DNA of 64,000 bases from Porphyromonas catoniae ATCC 51270 (GTDB lineage Bacteria; Bacteroidota; Bacteroidia; Bacteroidales; Porphyromonadaceae), in assembly GCF_000565015.1 (NCBI RefSeq), contig NZ_JDFF01000022.1, positions 62,001 through 126,000 of the forward strand, given 5' to 3'. The position numbers and the translations under genes were made by a program. The notes below the pieces were generated by a model that saw only the letters and a program-made list of their open reading frames with translations, had not been told where the DNA came from and made no database searches. Of this stretch, positions 10,521 to 20,998 are shown in pieces (positions within the stretch are counted from its first letter, which is position 1; every line of letters starts with the position of its first letter).

Positions 10521-10539
10521 AGGAAGCTAATTCGGAATC

Positions 10540-13500
10540 TTAATCAAGCGAGAAGCTGAGACCAAGCCCCTTCAGTTCGTTCAGCAGTACGTTGAGCGAC
10601 TCTGGGATGCCTGGCGTAGGCATCGGATCTCCCTTCACAATCGCTTCGTAGGCCTTAGAGCGTCCGTGGACGTCGTCGGACTTGATTGTGAGGATCTCCT
10701 GTAGGATATGTGAAGCACCGAAGGCTTCAAGTGCCCAGACTTCCATCTCCCCGAAACGCTGACCACCATGCTGAGCCTTACCGCCAAGAGGCTGCTGCGT
10801 GATCAGAGAGTAAGGCCCGATGGAACGAGCGTGCATCTTGTCATCGACCATGTGACCGAGCTTGAGGAAGTAAGTGACCCCAACCGTAGCAGGCTGGTCA
10901 AACTGCTCACCCGTACCACCATCGAAGAGGTAGGTCTTACCGTTGCGGGGAAGCCCTGCCTTGTCGGTCCATTCGTTCATATCGTCGAGGGAAGCCCCAT
11001 CAAAGATAGGAGTGGCAAACTTGCAGTCCAGACGTCGTCCAGCCCATGCGAGGACAGCCTCGAAGATCTGACCGAGGTTCATTCGCGAAGGCACCCCCAG
11101 AGGGTTCAGACAGAGATCCACAGGAGTACCATCGGCCAGGAAGGGCATATCTTCCTGACGAACGACCTTAGAGACAATACCCTTATTACCGTGACGACCA
11201 GCCATCTTGTCCCCTACCTGGATCTTACGCTTCTTGGCAATGTAGACCTTAGCCATCTGGATGATCCCAGAAGGTAGCTCGTCTCCCATCGTCTCGTCAA
11301 GCTTGCGACGACGAAGCTCGGAGTCGTACTCCTTCGCCTTCTTCAGATAGTTAGATACGACTTCGCCGATTAGCTTATCGGTATGCTCATTGCCCGTCCA
11401 ACCAGAGACGATGATCTCATTGTAGTTCAGTGCCTCGAGCTCAGCACGTGTGAACTTCGTTCCCTTACGGAGCTTTTCTACCCCGAGGAAGTCCTTCACA
11501 CTGCTCTTACAGGTCTTACCCGAGCACAGCTTAAAGAGACGATCAATGAAACTATTTCTAAGTTCAGCCTGCTTACGCTCACCCTTTTCATCGAGGAGAG
11601 CAACAGCCTCCTTCAGCTCAGCACGGTTCTTCTTCGTAGCCTTAGAGTAGAGCTTGGTGTCGATAACAACACCACGGAGTGAAGGAGTAGCCTTAAGCGA
11701 AGCATCCTTGACGTCCCCAGCCTTGTCCCCGAAGATAGCACGAAGGAGCTTCTCTTCTGGAGTAGGATCGGACTCACCCTTTGGAGTAATCTTACCGATA
11801 AGAATATCGCCTGGGTTCACACGAGCCCCGATACGGATGATACCGTTTTCATCAAGGTTCTTCGTGGCATCTTCCCCAACGTTCGGGATGTCACTCGTAA
11901 GCTCTTCCATACCACGCTTCGTCTCACGCACCTCCAGCGTATATTCGTCTACGTGCACAGAGGTGAAGAAGTCTTCACGAACAAGGCGCTCATTGAGCAC
12001 AATAGCATCCTCATAGTTGTACCCCTTCCAAGGCATGTAAGCCACCTGGACATTTCGACCAAGGGCAAGCTCACCAGCCTGTGTGGAGTACCCTTCGGTA
12101 AGGATGTCTCCAGCCTCGACACGCTGCCCCTTGAAGCAGATGGGGCGTAGGTCGATAGTCGTGCTCTGGTTGGTCTTGCGGAACTTGGGGAGGTTGTAGG
12201 TCGTGATGGGATCCTCGAAGCTAACGAAGACCTCATCCTCGGTACGATCATAGCGGATCTTAATGCAGGTCGCATCGACGAAGACCACTTCACCGGTACG
12301 CTCAGCCACGATCTGTGTACGAGAGTCACGCACTAGCTGCCCCTCAATACCCGTACCTACGATAGGAGCCTCGGGACGAAGGAGGGGAACAGCCTGACGC
12401 ATCATGTTCGATCCCATGAGGGCACGGTTAGCGTCATCGTGCTCTAGGAATGGAATGAGAGAGGCCGCAATGGAAGCAATCTGCGTAGGAGCAACGTCCA
12501 TGAGCTGTACCTCACTAGGAGACACAACTGGGAAGTCGGCTTCCTTACGAGCCTTGACTGCATCACGGATGAAGCGACCAGCATTATCTAGGGGGGCATT
12601 CCCCTGAGCTACGACGAGTTCTTCTTCCTCCTCTGCTGTGTAATATTGTAGTCCTTCCTCAGAGAAGTCTACACGACCATTCTTCACCGAGCGGTAAGGA
12701 GTGGCAATGAAGCCAAGGTCATTGATCTTCGCATAGACACAGAGGGAGGAGATAAGACCGATGTTAGGTCCTTCAGGCGTCTCAATAGGACAGAGACGGC
12801 CATAGTGGGTATAGTGTACGTCACGTACCTCGAAGCCCGCACGCTCACGAGAGAGACCACCCGGTCCCAGAGCCGAGAGACGGCGCTTGTGGGTAATCTC
12901 TGCCAGAGGGTTCGTCTGGTCCATGAACTGAGATAGAGCGTTCGTACCAAAGAAAGAATTGACAACAGAGGACAGAGCCTTTGCATTGATCAAATCGGTA
13001 GGTACGAAGACTTCGTTGTCACGTACATTCATACGCTCACGTACTGTACGAGCCATACGTGCAAGCCCCACACCAAACTGGTTATAGAGCTGCTCACCAA
13101 CTGTACGTACACGGCGATTGGAGAGGTGGTCGATATCGTCCACCACTTCCTTAGAATTCACAAGCCCGACAAGGTACTTGATGATTGCCACGATGTCCTC
13201 GTTGGTCAGGACACGATTGTCGGGGTCGATGTCTAGACCTAGCTTCTTGTTGATTCGATAACGCCCTACTTCCCCAAGATCGTAACGCTTGTCAGAGAAG
13301 AAGAGATTTGCCAATACTTCACGTGCATTGGACTCATCTGCAGGATCAGCATTACGTAGCTGGCGGTACGTATAATAGAGAGCATCATGCTCCGAGTTAC
13401 AAGGGTCCTTCTGGAGCGTATTGAAGATAAGGGCGTAGTCCAGAGAGTCCTCCGTTCTCTCCTTATGGAGAAGGATGGTCTTATTACTTGACTCCAGGAT

Positions 13501-14352
13501 GAGGTCTATATTGTCTTCCGTGATCTCAGCCTCGCGCTCTACAAGCACAGTGATACGCTCCATGGAGACGACCTCACCCGTATCCTCATCACTGAGGTCA
13601 TCGATGTAGGTCTTCGTGACACGCCCTGCTAGGCGTCGGCCAACATGCTTTTCGAGGTTAGCACGTGTCACCTTTATCTCTTCAGAGAGATCGAAAAGGT
13701 CTAAGATCTGCTTATCAGACTCAAAGCCAATGGCACGCAACAAGGTCGTCACTGGGAGCTTCTTCTTACGATCGATGTAAGCATACATGACATTGTTAAT
13801 GTCTGTTGCAAACTCAATCCAAGAGCCCTTGAACGGAATGATACGTGCGGAGTAAAGCTGAGAGCCGTTGGTGTGGGTACTTGTCCCAAAGAATACGCCA
13901 GGCGAACGATGGAGCTGAGAGACAACTACACGCTCAGCACCATTGATAACAAACGTACCCGACTCAGTCATATAAGGGATGTAACCCAAGAAGACATCTT
14001 GCACAACAGTGCTGAAGTCCTCATGGTCGGGATCCGTACAAGAGAGCTTAAGCTTGGCCTTAAGTGGCACGCTATAGGTTAGGCCACGGCTGAAACACTC
14101 CTCAATGGTGTATTTAGGAGGATCGACATAGTAGTCGAGAAACTCGAGGATAAAGTTATTCCGCGTGTCTGCAATGGGGAAGTTCTCGTTAAATACCCGA
14201 TAGAGCCCCTCTGATTTGCGGGACTCTGTAGCGGTATCCAGCTGGAAAAAGTCGCGGAAAGACTTCAATTGTACTTCGAGGAAGTCCGGGAAGACAAGCG
14301 GATTCTTGATCGAAGCAAAGTTGATTCTCCGTTTTTGTGGATTGGCGGCCAT
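10540..14352 (-). CDS. rpoB: DNA-directed RNA polymerase subunit beta
   Basis: A protein of 1270 aa, the catalytic-core partner of RpoC. It is recognised by the start [15 protein letters not shown], the rifampicin-pocket segment ([19 protein letters not shown], then [18 protein letters not shown]), and the C-terminal [12 protein letters not shown] and [12 protein letters not shown] regions. The rifampicin pocket matches the sensitive consensus at the positions usually altered in resistant mutants (D, H and S residues intact). It sits directly downstream of rplL across a stem-loop, the classical L7/L12-beta arrangement, and shares the operon. Confidence 0.98.
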   Translation of the reverse strand: MAANPQKRRINFASIKNPLVFPDFLEVQLKSFRDFFQLDTATESRKSEGLYRVFNENFPIADTRNNFILEFLDYYVDPPKYTIEECFSRGLTYSVPLKAKLKLSCTDPDHEDFSTVVQDVFLGYIPYMTESGTFVINGAERVVVSQLHRSPGVFFGTSTHTNGSQLYSARIIPFKGSWIEFATDINNVMYAYIDRKKKLPVTTLLRAIGFESDKQILDLFDLSEEIKVTRANLEKHVGRRLAGRVTKTYIDDLSDEDTGEVVSMERITVLVEREAEITEDNIDLILESSNKTILLHKERTEDSLDYALIFNTLQKDPCNSEHDALYYTYRQLRNADPADESNAREVLANLFFSDKRYDLGEVGRYRINKKLGLDIDPDNRVLTNEDIVAIIKYLVGLVNSKEVVDDIDHLSNRRVRTVGEQLYNQFGVGLARMARTVRERMNVRDNEVFVPTDLINAKALSSVVNSFFGTNALSQFMDQTNPLAEITHKRRLSALGPGGLSRERAGFEVRDVHYTHYGRLCPIETPEGPNIGLISSLCVYAKINDLGFIATPYRSVKNGRVDFSEEGLQYYTAEEEEELVVAQGNAPLDNAGRFIRDAVKARKEADFPVVSPSEVQLMDVAPTQIASIAASLIPFLEHDDANRALMGSNMMRQAVPLLRPEAPIVGTGIEGQLVRDSRTQIVAERTGEVVFVDATCIKIRYDRTEDEVFVSFEDPITTYNLPKFRKTNQSTTIDLRPICFKGQRVEAGDILTEGYSTQAGELALGRNVQVAYMPWKGYNYEDAIVLNERLVREDFFTSVHVDEYTLEVRETKRGMEELTSDIPNVGEDATKNLDENGIIRIGARVNPGDILIGKITPKGESDPTPEEKLLRAIFGDKAGDVKDASLKATPSLRGVVIDTKLYSKATKKNRAELKEAVALLDEKGERKQAELRNSFIDRLFKLCSGKTCKSSVKDFLGVEKLRKGTKFTRAELEALNYNEIIVSGWTGNEHTDKLIGEVVSNYLKKAKEYDSELRRRKLDETMGDELPSGIIQMAKVYIAKKRKIQVGDKMAGRHGNKGIVSKVVRQEDMPFLADGTPVDLCLNPLGVPSRMNLGQIFEAVLAWAGRRLDCKFATPIFDGASLDDMNEWTDKAGLPRNGKTYLFDGGTGEQFDQPATVGVTYFLKLGHMVDDKMHARSIGPYSLITQQPLGGKAQHGGQRFGEMEVWALEAFGASHILQEILTIKSDDVHGRSKAYEAIVKGDPMPTPGIPESLNVLLNELKGLGLSFSLD

Positions 14353-14407
14353 CTATTTATTGCTTGAGGTAATAAGAGTACGGATTCGTTGTTCTTAGAC
14401 ACGAAAT

Positions 14408-14440
14408 GGTTAAGATCCCCCTCGTCGGGGGATCTTAACC
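14408..14440 (-). promoter_or_regulatory. Attenuator-like hairpin between rplL and rpoB
   Basis: A perfect 14-bp stem (14408-14421 with 14427-14440) and a TCGTC loop lie in the rplL-rpoB gap. The stem is terminator-strength but the minus-strand tail (ATTTCGTGTC) is only weakly U-rich. Partial termination or RNase processing here is the known means of lowering rpoB output relative to ribosomal proteins in other bacteria; that it acts so here is inference. Confidence 0.75.
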
Positions 14441-14474
14441 ATAATCACCTGATTTCAGGCGCTATAGTGGTAGC

Positions 14475-14843
14475 TTACTTAAGTTCTACTTCAGCACCAG
14501 CTTCCTCAAGAGCCTTCTTGAGAGCCTCTGCTGTAGCCTTATCTACACCCTCCTTCACAGGAGCAGGAGCAGCGTCTACGATGTCCTTAGCTTCCTTGAG
14601 GCCAAGACCACAGTGTTCCTTAACAGCCTTTACTACCTGGAGCTTAGCAGCACCAGCGCTCTTGAGGATTACATCGAAAGAAGACTTCTCTTCTTCCTGT
14701 CCTCCTTCTGCTGGGCCAGCTACGACAACAGCTGCAGCTGCTGGTTCGATTCCGTACTCATCCTTAAGGATAGCTGCGAGTTCGCTTACTTCCTTTACCG
14801 TCAGGTTTACAAGCTGTTCGGCAATTGCTTTGATATCTGCCAT
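14475..14843 (-). CDS. rplL: Ribosomal protein L7/L12
   Basis: A protein of 122 aa. It has the N-terminal dimerisation helix region ([19 protein letters not shown]), an alanine-rich hinge ([15 protein letters not shown]) and the conserved C-terminal factor-binding domain ([20 protein letters not shown], then [13 protein letters not shown]). It forms the flexible stalk of the 50S subunit that recruits GTPase factors. It follows rplJ by 60 nt and precedes the rplL-rpoB hairpin. Normal length. Confidence 0.97.
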   Translation of the reverse strand: MADIKAIAEQLVNLTVKEVSELAAILKDEYGIEPAAAAVVVAGPAEGGQEEEKSSFDVILKSAGAAKLQVVKAVKEHCGLGLKEAKDIVDAAPAPVKEGVDKATAEALKKALEEAGAEVELK

Positions 14844-14903
14844 GTCGATTGATTATTTCGTTTGTTTTCTTGTTCTTGTTTACTACTAGGGTTGAGCTTC
14901 TCG

Positions 14904-15425
14904 TTACTCTGCCGCAGCATCTGCAACCGCCTCACCGCCCTTTTCGCCCTTATTCTCAAGAGCAGAGACGAGATTGCGGATAGGAGATTGAAGCAGGGCA
15001 ATAACGTCGGCGATAAGCTCCTCCTTGCTCTTAATTGAGACAAGCTCTGAGAGCTGATCTGCGCCATAGAAGCCTGTTTCTGCGTAAGCTGCCTTGAGAC
15101 GAAGCTTAGACTCTTCCTTCTTGTCCTTAGCAAAGTCCTTGATGATCTTAGCTGGGGCATTGGCTACCGTGGTGAACATGATAGCGGTATTACCCTTAAG
15201 CGCAGAGTACAAGGTTGCAAAGTCCACATCAGACTCAGAGAGAGCCCTACGAAGGAGAGTATTCTTAGCTACGACGAGCTTGATACCACCCTTGTTACAC
15301 GCACGACGCAGCTGAGCAGTCTTCTCAGCATCGAGACCTTCTATATTCGTCAAGTAGAAGTGTGGGTACTCGTTCAGGTAGCTCTTGAGCTGCTCTACTA
15401 CTGCACCTTTATTTTCCTTTCTCAT
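14904..15425 (-). CDS. rplJ: Ribosomal protein L10
   Basis: A protein of 173 aa beginning MRKENKGAVVEQLKSYLNEY. It has the L10 core motif around VVAKNTLLRRAL and the alanine-rich C-terminal helix on which L7/L12 dimers assemble. It anchors the 50S stalk to 23S rRNA. Only 17 nt separate it from rplA, so there is no room for the long rplJ leader used for L10 autoregulation in E. coli. Confidence 0.97.
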   Translation of the reverse strand: MRKENKGAVVEQLKSYLNEYPHFYLTNIEGLDAEKTAQLRRACNKGGIKLVVAKNTLLRRALSESDVDFATLYSALKGNTAIMFTTVANAPAKIIKDFAKDKKEESKLRLKAAYAETGFYGADQLSELVSIKSKEELIADVIALLQSPIRNLVSALENKGEKGGEAVADAAAE

Positions 15426-15442
15426 GATTTCTTCCTTTGCTG

Positions 15443-16138
15443 TTATTCTTCTATTGACTTAGGATCGATCTTGATACTCGGGCTCATAGTGCTAGAGAGG
15501 TAGATGCTCTTGACATAAGTCCCCTTAGCAGCCGTTGGCTTGAGACGAATGAGCGTAGAGATGATCTCATGAGCATTGTCGTAGATCTGTTCGGGAGAGA
15601 AGGAGACCTTACCGATTGAGGTATGCACGATACCCGTCTTATCTACCTTGAAGTCAATCTTACCAGACTTCACTTCCTTCACAGCTGCAGCAACGTCATT
15701 GGTCACTGTACCACTCTTTGGGTTAGGCATGAGACCACGAGGGCCGAGGACACGACCAAGAGCACCAATCTTACCCATGATAGCAGGCATCGTGATAATC
15801 ACGTCTATTTCAGTCCAGCCACCACGAATCTTCTCGATATACTCATCTAGTCCTACATAGTCGGCACCAGCAGCTTGCGCTTCTGCCTCCTTGTCGGGAG
15901 TACATAGAGCAAGCACACGCACCTGCTTACCCGTACCATGAGGAAGGGTAACGACACCACGGACCATTTGATTTGCCTTGCGAGGATCTACACCGAGGCG
16001 AACATCCACATCGATGGAAGCATCGAACTTAGTGTCGGTAATCTCCTTTACAAGAGCTGCTGCTTCCTTGAGTGAATAGGCTTTCCCTGGCTCGATCTTG
16101 CTAAAAGCTATCTTTTGCTTTTTCGTAAGTTTACTCAT
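15443..16138 (-). CDS. rplA: Ribosomal protein L1
   Basis: A protein of 231 aa. The L1 signature stretch [20 protein letters not shown] is intact, with the usual N-terminal [21 protein letters not shown]1 binds 23S rRNA at the E-site stalk and in many bacteria represses its own operon. It lies 14 nt downstream of rplK, translationally coupled in the same operon. Confidence 0.97.
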   Translation of the reverse strand: MSKLTKKQKIAFSKIEPGKAYSLKEAAALVKEITDTKFDASIDVDVRLGVDPRKANQMVRGVVTLPHGTGKQVRVLALCTPDKEAEAQAAGADYVGLDEYIEKIRGGWTEIDVIITMPAIMGKIGALGRVLGPRGLMPNPKSGTVTNDVAAAVKEVKSGKIDFKVDKTGIVHTSIGKVSFSPEQIYDNAHEIISTLIRLKPTAAKGTYVKSIYLSSTMSPSIKIDPKSIEE

Positions 16139-16152
16139 CTTTGCTTGATGTA

Positions 16153-16593
16153 TTAGTTACCGGGAAATTCGCCCTTTACAGTGATACCCATACTGCGAGC
16201 TGTACCAGCTACGATCTTCATCGCAGCTTCCACAGTGAAGCAGTTTAGGTCTACGATCTTATCCTGTGCAATCGCGCGAACCTGATCCCACGTTAGCTCA
16301 GCCACCTTGTTTCGGTTAGGCTGTGCAGAGCCGCTCTTGAGCTTAGCTACCTCCTTGAGCTGTACTGCCACGGGGGGGGTCTTAACGATGAAATCAAAAG
16401 ACTTATCAGCGTAGTAGGTAATCACCACAGGGAGTACCTTACCAGCCTGGTCTTGAGTCCTGGCGTTGAATTGCTTGCAAAACTCCATTATATTGATCCC
16501 CTTAGCACCAAGAGCTGGTCCTACGGGAGGTGAGGGGTTTGCAGCCCCACCCTTAATTTGCAATTTTAGTTGTCCAGCAACTTCCTTAGCCAT
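16153..16593 (-). CDS. rplK: Ribosomal protein L11
   Basis: A protein of 146 aa. It starts [20 protein letters not shown] followed by [19 protein letters not shown], the L11 N-terminal domain bound by thiopeptides and stringent factor, and ends with the rRNA-binding domain ([12 protein letters not shown]). It is part of the GTPase-associated centre. It follows nusG by 63 nt. Confidence 0.97.
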   Translation of the reverse strand: MAKEVAGQLKLQIKGGAANPSPPVGPALGAKGINIMEFCKQFNARTQDQAGKVLPVVITYYADKSFDFIVKTPPVAVQLKEVAKLKSGSAQPNRNKVAELTWDQVRAIAQDKIVDLNCFTVEAAMKIVAGTARSMGITVKGEFPGN

Positions 16594-16656
16594 TTTCTTG
16601 AATCTTAAGTGTTACACACTGAACTTGCGGAGCAAAGAGTCGTCTGCGTAACCAGC

Positions 16657-17208
16657 CTACTCCTTCACTACCTGCGAATAACTGAGCTCCAGTGGAGTCT
16701 TTCGTCCGAACATCTTGACCATCACACGCAGCTTCTGCTTCTCAGGAGTCACCTCCTCGACAGTTGCCTCGTAGTTTGCAAACGCTCCATCAATGATGCG
16801 AACAACATCACCGACGAAGAGCTCTAGGTCATAGATGCCCTCAGAGTCTGCCATCTGGTCGACACGACCGAGGATGCGCTCCACCTCCGAACGCTTCAGT
16901 GGCTCAGGGTCTCCTCCTCGCTTTGCTCCGAGGAAGCCAATCACATTAGGGATATTGCGCAGTGTATGCGCCACATCACCCACCAGGATAGCCTCCACCA
17001 GGACGTAGCCAGGGAGATATGGACGCTCCTTGATAACCTTCTTACCTCCACGCTGAGTAACGACCTTCTCTGTAGGGATAATGACCTGTGAGACGTACTG
17101 ACCAAGATTTGTATTCTTCATCTCAGCCTCCAGTTGTTCACGCACCTTTGCCTCCTTACCGCTGACGGCACGGAGCACATAGAACCTCTTTTCTGCTACT
17201 TCAGTCAT
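16657..17208 (-). CDS. nusG: Transcription termination/antitermination factor NusG
   Basis: A protein of 183 aa. The NGN domain (KRFYVLRAVSGKEAKVREQL ... PYLPGYVLVEA) is followed by a KOW domain (ELFVGDVVRIIDGAFANYEA). NusG binds the RpoC clamp to promote elongation and bridges to ribosomal S10 or Rho. It is a single NusG in its standard location between secE and rplK; it is not one of the LoaP/UpxY-type paralogues that accompany polysaccharide loci. Confidence 0.97.
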   Translation of the reverse strand: MTEVAEKRFYVLRAVSGKEAKVREQLEAEMKNTNLGQYVSQVIIPTEKVVTQRGGKKVIKERPYLPGYVLVEAILVGDVAHTLRNIPNVIGFLGAKRGGDPEPLKRSEVERILGRVDQMADSEGIYDLELFVGDVVRIIDGAFANYEATVEEVTPEKQKLRVMVKMFGRKTPLELSYSQVVKE

Positions 17209-17237
17209 AAGTAAAAATTCACCAAGAGTATGCGTCC

Positions 17238-17453
17238 CTAGCCCTTAACGCCAGAGATAGCACGATACACATGGCTCAGGGCAGTCTCAAATGTCTTGTC
17301 CATCGCCAAAACGACAGCAGCGATGATGAGGGAAGCAACCATCACCACCACAGCGCTATTGGTAAGCTCTGAGCGCGTAGGCCAGGATACCTTTTGTGTA
17401 AGCTCGGTGTATGAGTCGCGGAAAGCGACTCCTACTCTGTTTAGGAAACTCAT
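17238..17453 (-). CDS. secE: Preprotein translocase subunit SecE
   Basis: A protein of 71 aa from ATG 17453 (MSFLNRVGVAFRDSYTEL). The open frame continues upstream through the tRNA-Trp gene, which cannot be coding, so this internal ATG is chosen. It has the SecE amphipathic helix motif TQKVSWPTRSEL and a single transmembrane segment (VVVMVASLIIAAVVLAM). SecE is the clamp subunit of SecYEG in the inner membrane. Single-TM length is normal for this group. Confidence 0.96.
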   Translation of the reverse strand: MSFLNRVGVAFRDSYTELTQKVSWPTRSELTNSAVVVMVASLIIAAVVLAMDKTFETALSHVYRAISGVKG

Positions 17454-17472
17454 TATCGTTCTTTTTCTCTTG

Positions 17473-17545
17473 CACGGGTTGAGAGACTCGAACTCCCGAC
17501 ACCTGGTTTTGGAGACCAGTGCTCTACCAACTGAGCTAAACCCGT
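17473..17545 (-). tRNA. tRNA-Trp (anticodon CCA)
   Basis: A 73-nt cloverleaf on the minus strand: acceptor ACGGGTT/AACCCGT, anticodon stem CTGGT/ACCAG around loop CTCCAAA, and T-arm GGGAG-TTCGAGT-CTCTC. The CCA end is not encoded. It sits between tuf and secE, as commonly seen in Bacteroidetes. Confidence 0.96.
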
Positions 17546-17550
17546 AGACT

Positions 17551-17586
17551 AGATGGGTGAGGCAACGCATATTGCCTCACCCATCT
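17551..17586 (-). terminator. Strong hairpin between tuf and tRNA-Trp
   Basis: A perfect 15-bp stem (17551-17565 with 17572-17586) with loop CGCATA lies 12 nt past the tuf stop. The minus-strand tail is CTAGTCTACGGG, with no U-tract, so partial termination or processing that frees the tRNA end is more likely than full termination. Confidence 0.72.
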
Positions 17587-17597
17587 GAGGTATAAAA

Positions 17598-18785
17598 TTA
17601 GTCGAGGATCTCGGTGATCTGACCAGAACCTACCGTACGACCACCTTCACGGATAGCGAAGCGAAGACCTACGTTGCAGGCTACTGGGTAGATGAGCTCA
17701 ACATTGATCTCAACGTTATCACCTGGCATCACCATTTCTACACCATCAGGGAGAGTGATCTCACCAGTTACGTCAAGCGTACGGATGTAGAACTGTGGAC
17801 GATACTTGTTGTGGAATGGAGTGTGACGACCACCTTCTTCCTTCTTCAGGACGTAGACAGAAGCCTTGAAGCGAGAGTGAGGCTTAACCTGACCAGGCTT
17901 AGCGATCACCATACCACGCTTGATTTCGTTCTTGTCGATACCACGGAGGAGAAGACCAACGTTATCACCAGCCTGACCTTCGTCAAGGATCTTACGGAAC
18001 ATCTCTACGCCCGTAACAACAGACTTGAGGTTTTCAGCACCAAGACCGATGATCTGTACTTCGTCACCTGTGTGGATGACACCGGTTTCGATACGACCTG
18101 TAGCAACCGTACCACGACCAGTGATCGAGAATACGTCTTCGACAGGCATAAGGAAAGGCTTATCGATGTCACGTGGAGGCAGTGGGATCCATGTGTCTAC
18201 TGCGTCCATGAGCTCCATAACCTTCTCTTCCCACTTAGCTTCGCCATTGAGTGCTCCAAGAGCAGAACCACGGATAACAGGAGTGTTGTCACCATCGAAA
18301 TCGTAGCTAGAGAGAAGCTCACGCATGTCCATTTCGACAAGCTCAAGCATTTCTTCGTCGTCTACCATATCGCACTTGTTCATGAAGATAACAAGGCGAG
18401 GAACGTTCACCTGACGAGCTAGAAGCACGTGCTCACGAGTCTGAGGCATAGGACCATCCGTAGCAGCTACTACGATGATAGCACCGTCCATCTGAGCAGC
18501 ACCCGTTACCATGTTCTTCACATAGTCAGCGTGACCTGGGCAGTCTACGTGAGCGTAGTGGCGGTTAGCCGTCTCATACTCTACGTGAGAAGTGTTGATC
18601 GTAATACCACGCTCCTTTTCTTCGGGAGCATTGTCAATAGAGTCGAACGAACGAAGCTCGGAGAGTCCCTTCTTAGCAAGCACCGTCGTGATTGCAGCAG
18701 TAAGGGTCGTCTTACCGTGGTCAACGTGACCGATCGTACCAATATTTACGTGTGGTTTCGATCTGTTAAATGTTTCTTTAGCCAT
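17598..18785 (-). CDS. tuf: Elongation factor Tu
   Basis: A protein of 395 aa with all GTPase motifs: G1 GHVDHGKT, G3 DCPGHADY, G4 NKCD. The effector loop and the C-terminal domain ([17 protein letters not shown]) are typical. It delivers aminoacyl-tRNA to the ribosomal A site. It is the first protein gene after tRNA-Thr in the operon driven by the promoter at 19006-19036. Codon use is highly biased, as expected for an abundant protein. Confidence 0.98.
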   Translation of the reverse strand: MAKETFNRSKPHVNIGTIGHVDHGKTTLTAAITTVLAKKGLSELRSFDSIDNAPEEKERGITINTSHVEYETANRHYAHVDCPGHADYVKNMVTGAAQMDGAIIVVAATDGPMPQTREHVLLARQVNVPRLVIFMNKCDMVDDEEMLELVEMDMRELLSSYDFDGDNTPVIRGSALGALNGEAKWEEKVMELMDAVDTWIPLPPRDIDKPFLMPVEDVFSITGRGTVATGRIETGVIHTGDEVQIIGLGAENLKSVVTGVEMFRKILDEGQAGDNVGLLLRGIDKNEIKRGMVIAKPGQVKPHSRFKASVYVLKKEEGGRHTPFHNKYRPQFYIRTLDVTGEITLPDGVEMVMPGDNVEINVELIYPVACNVGLRFAIREGGRTVGSGQITEILD

Positions 18786-18851
18786 AACTAAAATCTATAC
18801 TATTCTTAAGAAAATATTCTCGCATCACTTTACGTTAGACTCGGCCCTGAG

Positions 18852-18923
<72 letters not shown>

Positions 18924-19005
18924 TTGTCTACGTAATAGCGAGGGAGGCGCTCCTCCCCATGAATTGACCTTACGACACTAGAAGCCATACGAACCAATTC
19001 GGGTG

Positions 19006-19036
19006 CAAATATACAGACTTTTCCCAATATACCAAA
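19006..19036 (-). promoter_or_regulatory. Promoter of the tRNA-Thr-tuf-secE-nusG-rpl-rpo operon
   Basis: On the minus strand: TTTG (19036-19033), 19 nt, then TATATTTG (19013-19006), a near-ideal Bacteroidetes sigma-ABfr promoter. It lies 83 nt before the tRNA-Thr 5' end and drives the whole 13-kb operon, unless internal promoters exist. Confidence 0.85.
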
Positions 19037-19224
19037 AACATACGCATGTATAATAAGCACAGCAATAGGGATAAAGCGATCCAGTCTGCTGGCACCCTAT
19101 CCCCTTACCCCAAGATATCAAAGCCACATACCCCTAGTAACAAAAGGGAGAACGAGACATAAACCATCAGCAGGACTACACCTCCATAACACCCTATGAC
19201 TAGGGGGCTTGCGGAGATACGCCA

Positions 19225-19333
19225 CGAGTTACCACAACTCGCCTCGGAGACTTACCATAACTCTCCAAAACGACTTACCATAACTCGTTTGAACGAGTTA
19301 CCATAACTTGCTGAAGCGAGTTACCACAACTCG
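19225..19333. repeat. Array of five 17-bp palindrome-like units at exact 23-nt period (family 1)
   Basis: Units begin at 19225, 19248, 19271, 19294 and 19317. Several are perfect inverted repeats such as CGAGTTACCATAACTTG/CGAGTTACCACAACTCG. The 6-nt spacers (CCTCGG, CCAAAA, TTTGAA, CTGAAG) are unrelated. Same family, unit number and length as the arrays at 3411 and 60226. It lies about 190 nt upstream of the tuf-operon promoter. Confidence 0.92.
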
Positions 19334-19791
19334 CAACAGGCTCTTTGAGCACTCCCCGCAACCAACTGACGACCAAGTAATTAAGAGGACATAAAAAACC
19401 GGTTTAAGATAGCTTGTATGGGGGAAATATGTACATCTAGATATACCAACTCCTCTGTCTCGGAGCAGGCAGACTTACCATAATTCACCTTTATACATTA
19501 TTATATAGCATGAAGCCTTACCCCCTCACTATAATAAGCCCACCTTTATTTTATGAACGACACACGACAACAAAACCAAGAGCAGACTGGGTACATGAAG
19601 GCACTTCTTTGCAGAAAACACAAAAGTATCCGAAGGAACCATGGGCTACCCCCGCCTCTGTATTTCTAAAAACAGTAAGGAGTTTAGCTTGCCATACGCT
19701 ACCTCAAGTTTTCAACACAAATTTTCGTCCCAGCAGTGCCCCTCCGAATGGGAGAAACAATACAGACATTATACCAACGTCCAATGCAAAG

Positions 19792-20862
19792 CTAAGGGAT
19801 CCAGAAACGTGCAAGGATAGGGTAATGGTCACTATATCCGCCTTGGTAGTGCGGGCCTCCATAGGTGCGATAGGGAATGGGGAAAGAGCTATTGGGCGAG
19901 CCCTTCCCGAGGAAGGGACGAAAGAGAATCTCTGCACTCCCCCATTCGTAGCGAAGTCCTTCATCCGAGGCAATCAGCCCATCTGTCACATGGATTTGAT
20001 CCAACTGAGACCAAACACCTCGGAAGCAGTACGTGCCAGGAGGTTCTCCCGCCCCTCTACGAGGAGAGAGCTCAAAGAGCCTATTACCATGACACACTGA
20101 GTCCAGTGAATAGTCCGAGATTGGACGTGAGCCCAGAGCCTCGGATGTCGCCGCCTCACCAGGATTACCATTAAAGTCCCCAAGGATCAAAGCATGGGTA
20201 CGTCTATGCTCCCTCAGCCCCAAGCGGTCACACTGAGCCCGAAGGACCAAGCCTGCATAACGGCGGTACCTGTCACTCAGCACAGCTCCAGCACGGCGTG
20301 AGGGTAGATGGCAAACAAAGACATGCAACGTATCTCCCGAATTTACCCTCCCTGACACATGGAGAATGGGGCGTGTGCGTTTAAGCGAATCAAAAGGAAA
20401 ATGCAGAGCAATCTCTTCGGTAGATAGGACGGTAAAGCTCGACTTGCGGTAGAGCAAAGCCACATTGATACCACGTGGATCTTCGCCCGAAGAGACAGCG
20501 AAGCTATAATCGGCATTCTCACCCAAAGCGGTATGGTATAGCAGGTCGTGGAGGACACGTGCGTTCTCAACCTCAACAAGACCAACAAGGTCAGGGAAGG
20601 AGGTCACAGAGCCTGCACAGCTCAGCACCTCGGCAAGCTGATGTAGCTTCCGCTCGTAGCGTGCCCTAGTCCAGTGGTGGTTACCCTCAGGTAGAAATTC
20701 GTCATCATCTCGCTGGGGGTTATCCTCTAGGTCAAAGAGGTTCTCCACATTGTAGCTCATGACAACGAACGTCTGTTGTGCCAGAGCAGGCTCACCTCTG
20801 TACCAAAGGAGAAACAATACGACTAATTGTATGAGTAGCAAGATACTTTTTCGCCCCTTCAT
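19792..20862 (-). CDS. Exported endonuclease/exonuclease/phosphatase-family protein
   Basis: A protein of 356 aa from ATG 20862, chosen because MKGRKSILLLIQLVVLFLLW...ALAQQ is a clean signal peptide; an ATG nine codons earlier (20889) is also possible. The EEP-fold motifs are present in order: MSYNVENLFD (metal-binding Asn/Glu), LVGLVEVEN, LGDFNGNPGE and the terminal SDHYPILARF with the catalytic Asp-His. Such Mg2+-dependent hydrolases act on DNA, RNA or phosphoesters. Export suggests a periplasmic or surface nuclease for nutrient phosphate or nucleotides, which is inference. It is monocistronic or follows the BioG-like gene. Confidence 0.85.
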   Translation of the reverse strand: MKGRKSILLLIQLVVLFLLWYRGEPALAQQTFVVMSYNVENLFDLEDNPQRDDDEFLPEGNHHWTRARYERKLHQLAEVLSCAGSVTSFPDLVGLVEVENARVLHDLLYHTALGENADYSFAVSSGEDPRGINVALLYRKSSFTVLSTEEIALHFPFDSLKRTRPILHVSGRVNSGDTLHVFVCHLPSRRAGAVLSDRYRRYAGLVLRAQCDRLGLREHRRTHALILGDFNGNPGEAATSEALGSRPISDYSLDSVCHGNRLFELSPRRGAGEPPGTYCFRGVWSQLDQIHVTDGLIASDEGLRYEWGSAEILFRPFLGKGSPNSSFPIPYRTYGGPHYQGGYSDHYPILARFWIP

Positions 20863-20998
20863 GCTCCTAACAACATTCATGAAGCCCATCCAATCCGTTC
20901 ATATATTTAATACCGAAAAAGGGGAAGATAGAGAGGATAGATAAGGTTATGTTCGTGCATGCCCTGCCAGAATTCCCAACGGGAGACTTAGGCTGGTA

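Larger units (their letters stand above)
18924..19791. other. Intergenic region upstream of tRNA-Thr/tuf operon
   Basis: This holds the operon promoter (19006-19036) and a palindromic repeat array (19225-19333). A 196-codon open frame on the plus strand from 19510 runs antisense into the nuclease gene and has no family features, so it is not called. Bases 19340-19791 are A/T-richer than the surroundings and contain nothing else I recognise. Confidence 0.6.

Noticed and set aside
17454-17570. Longer secE start upstream of ATG 17453
   Set aside because: The extension would translate through the tRNA-Trp gene; MSFLNRVGV is the normal SecE start.
17811-18422. 203-codon open frame antisense to tuf
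   Set aside because: A shadow of the tuf gene caused by its codon bias; no independent features.
19510-20100. 196-codon open frame on the plus strand
   Set aside because: Its second half is antisense to the nuclease gene, its first half is low-complexity intergenic sequence, and it shows no family pattern.
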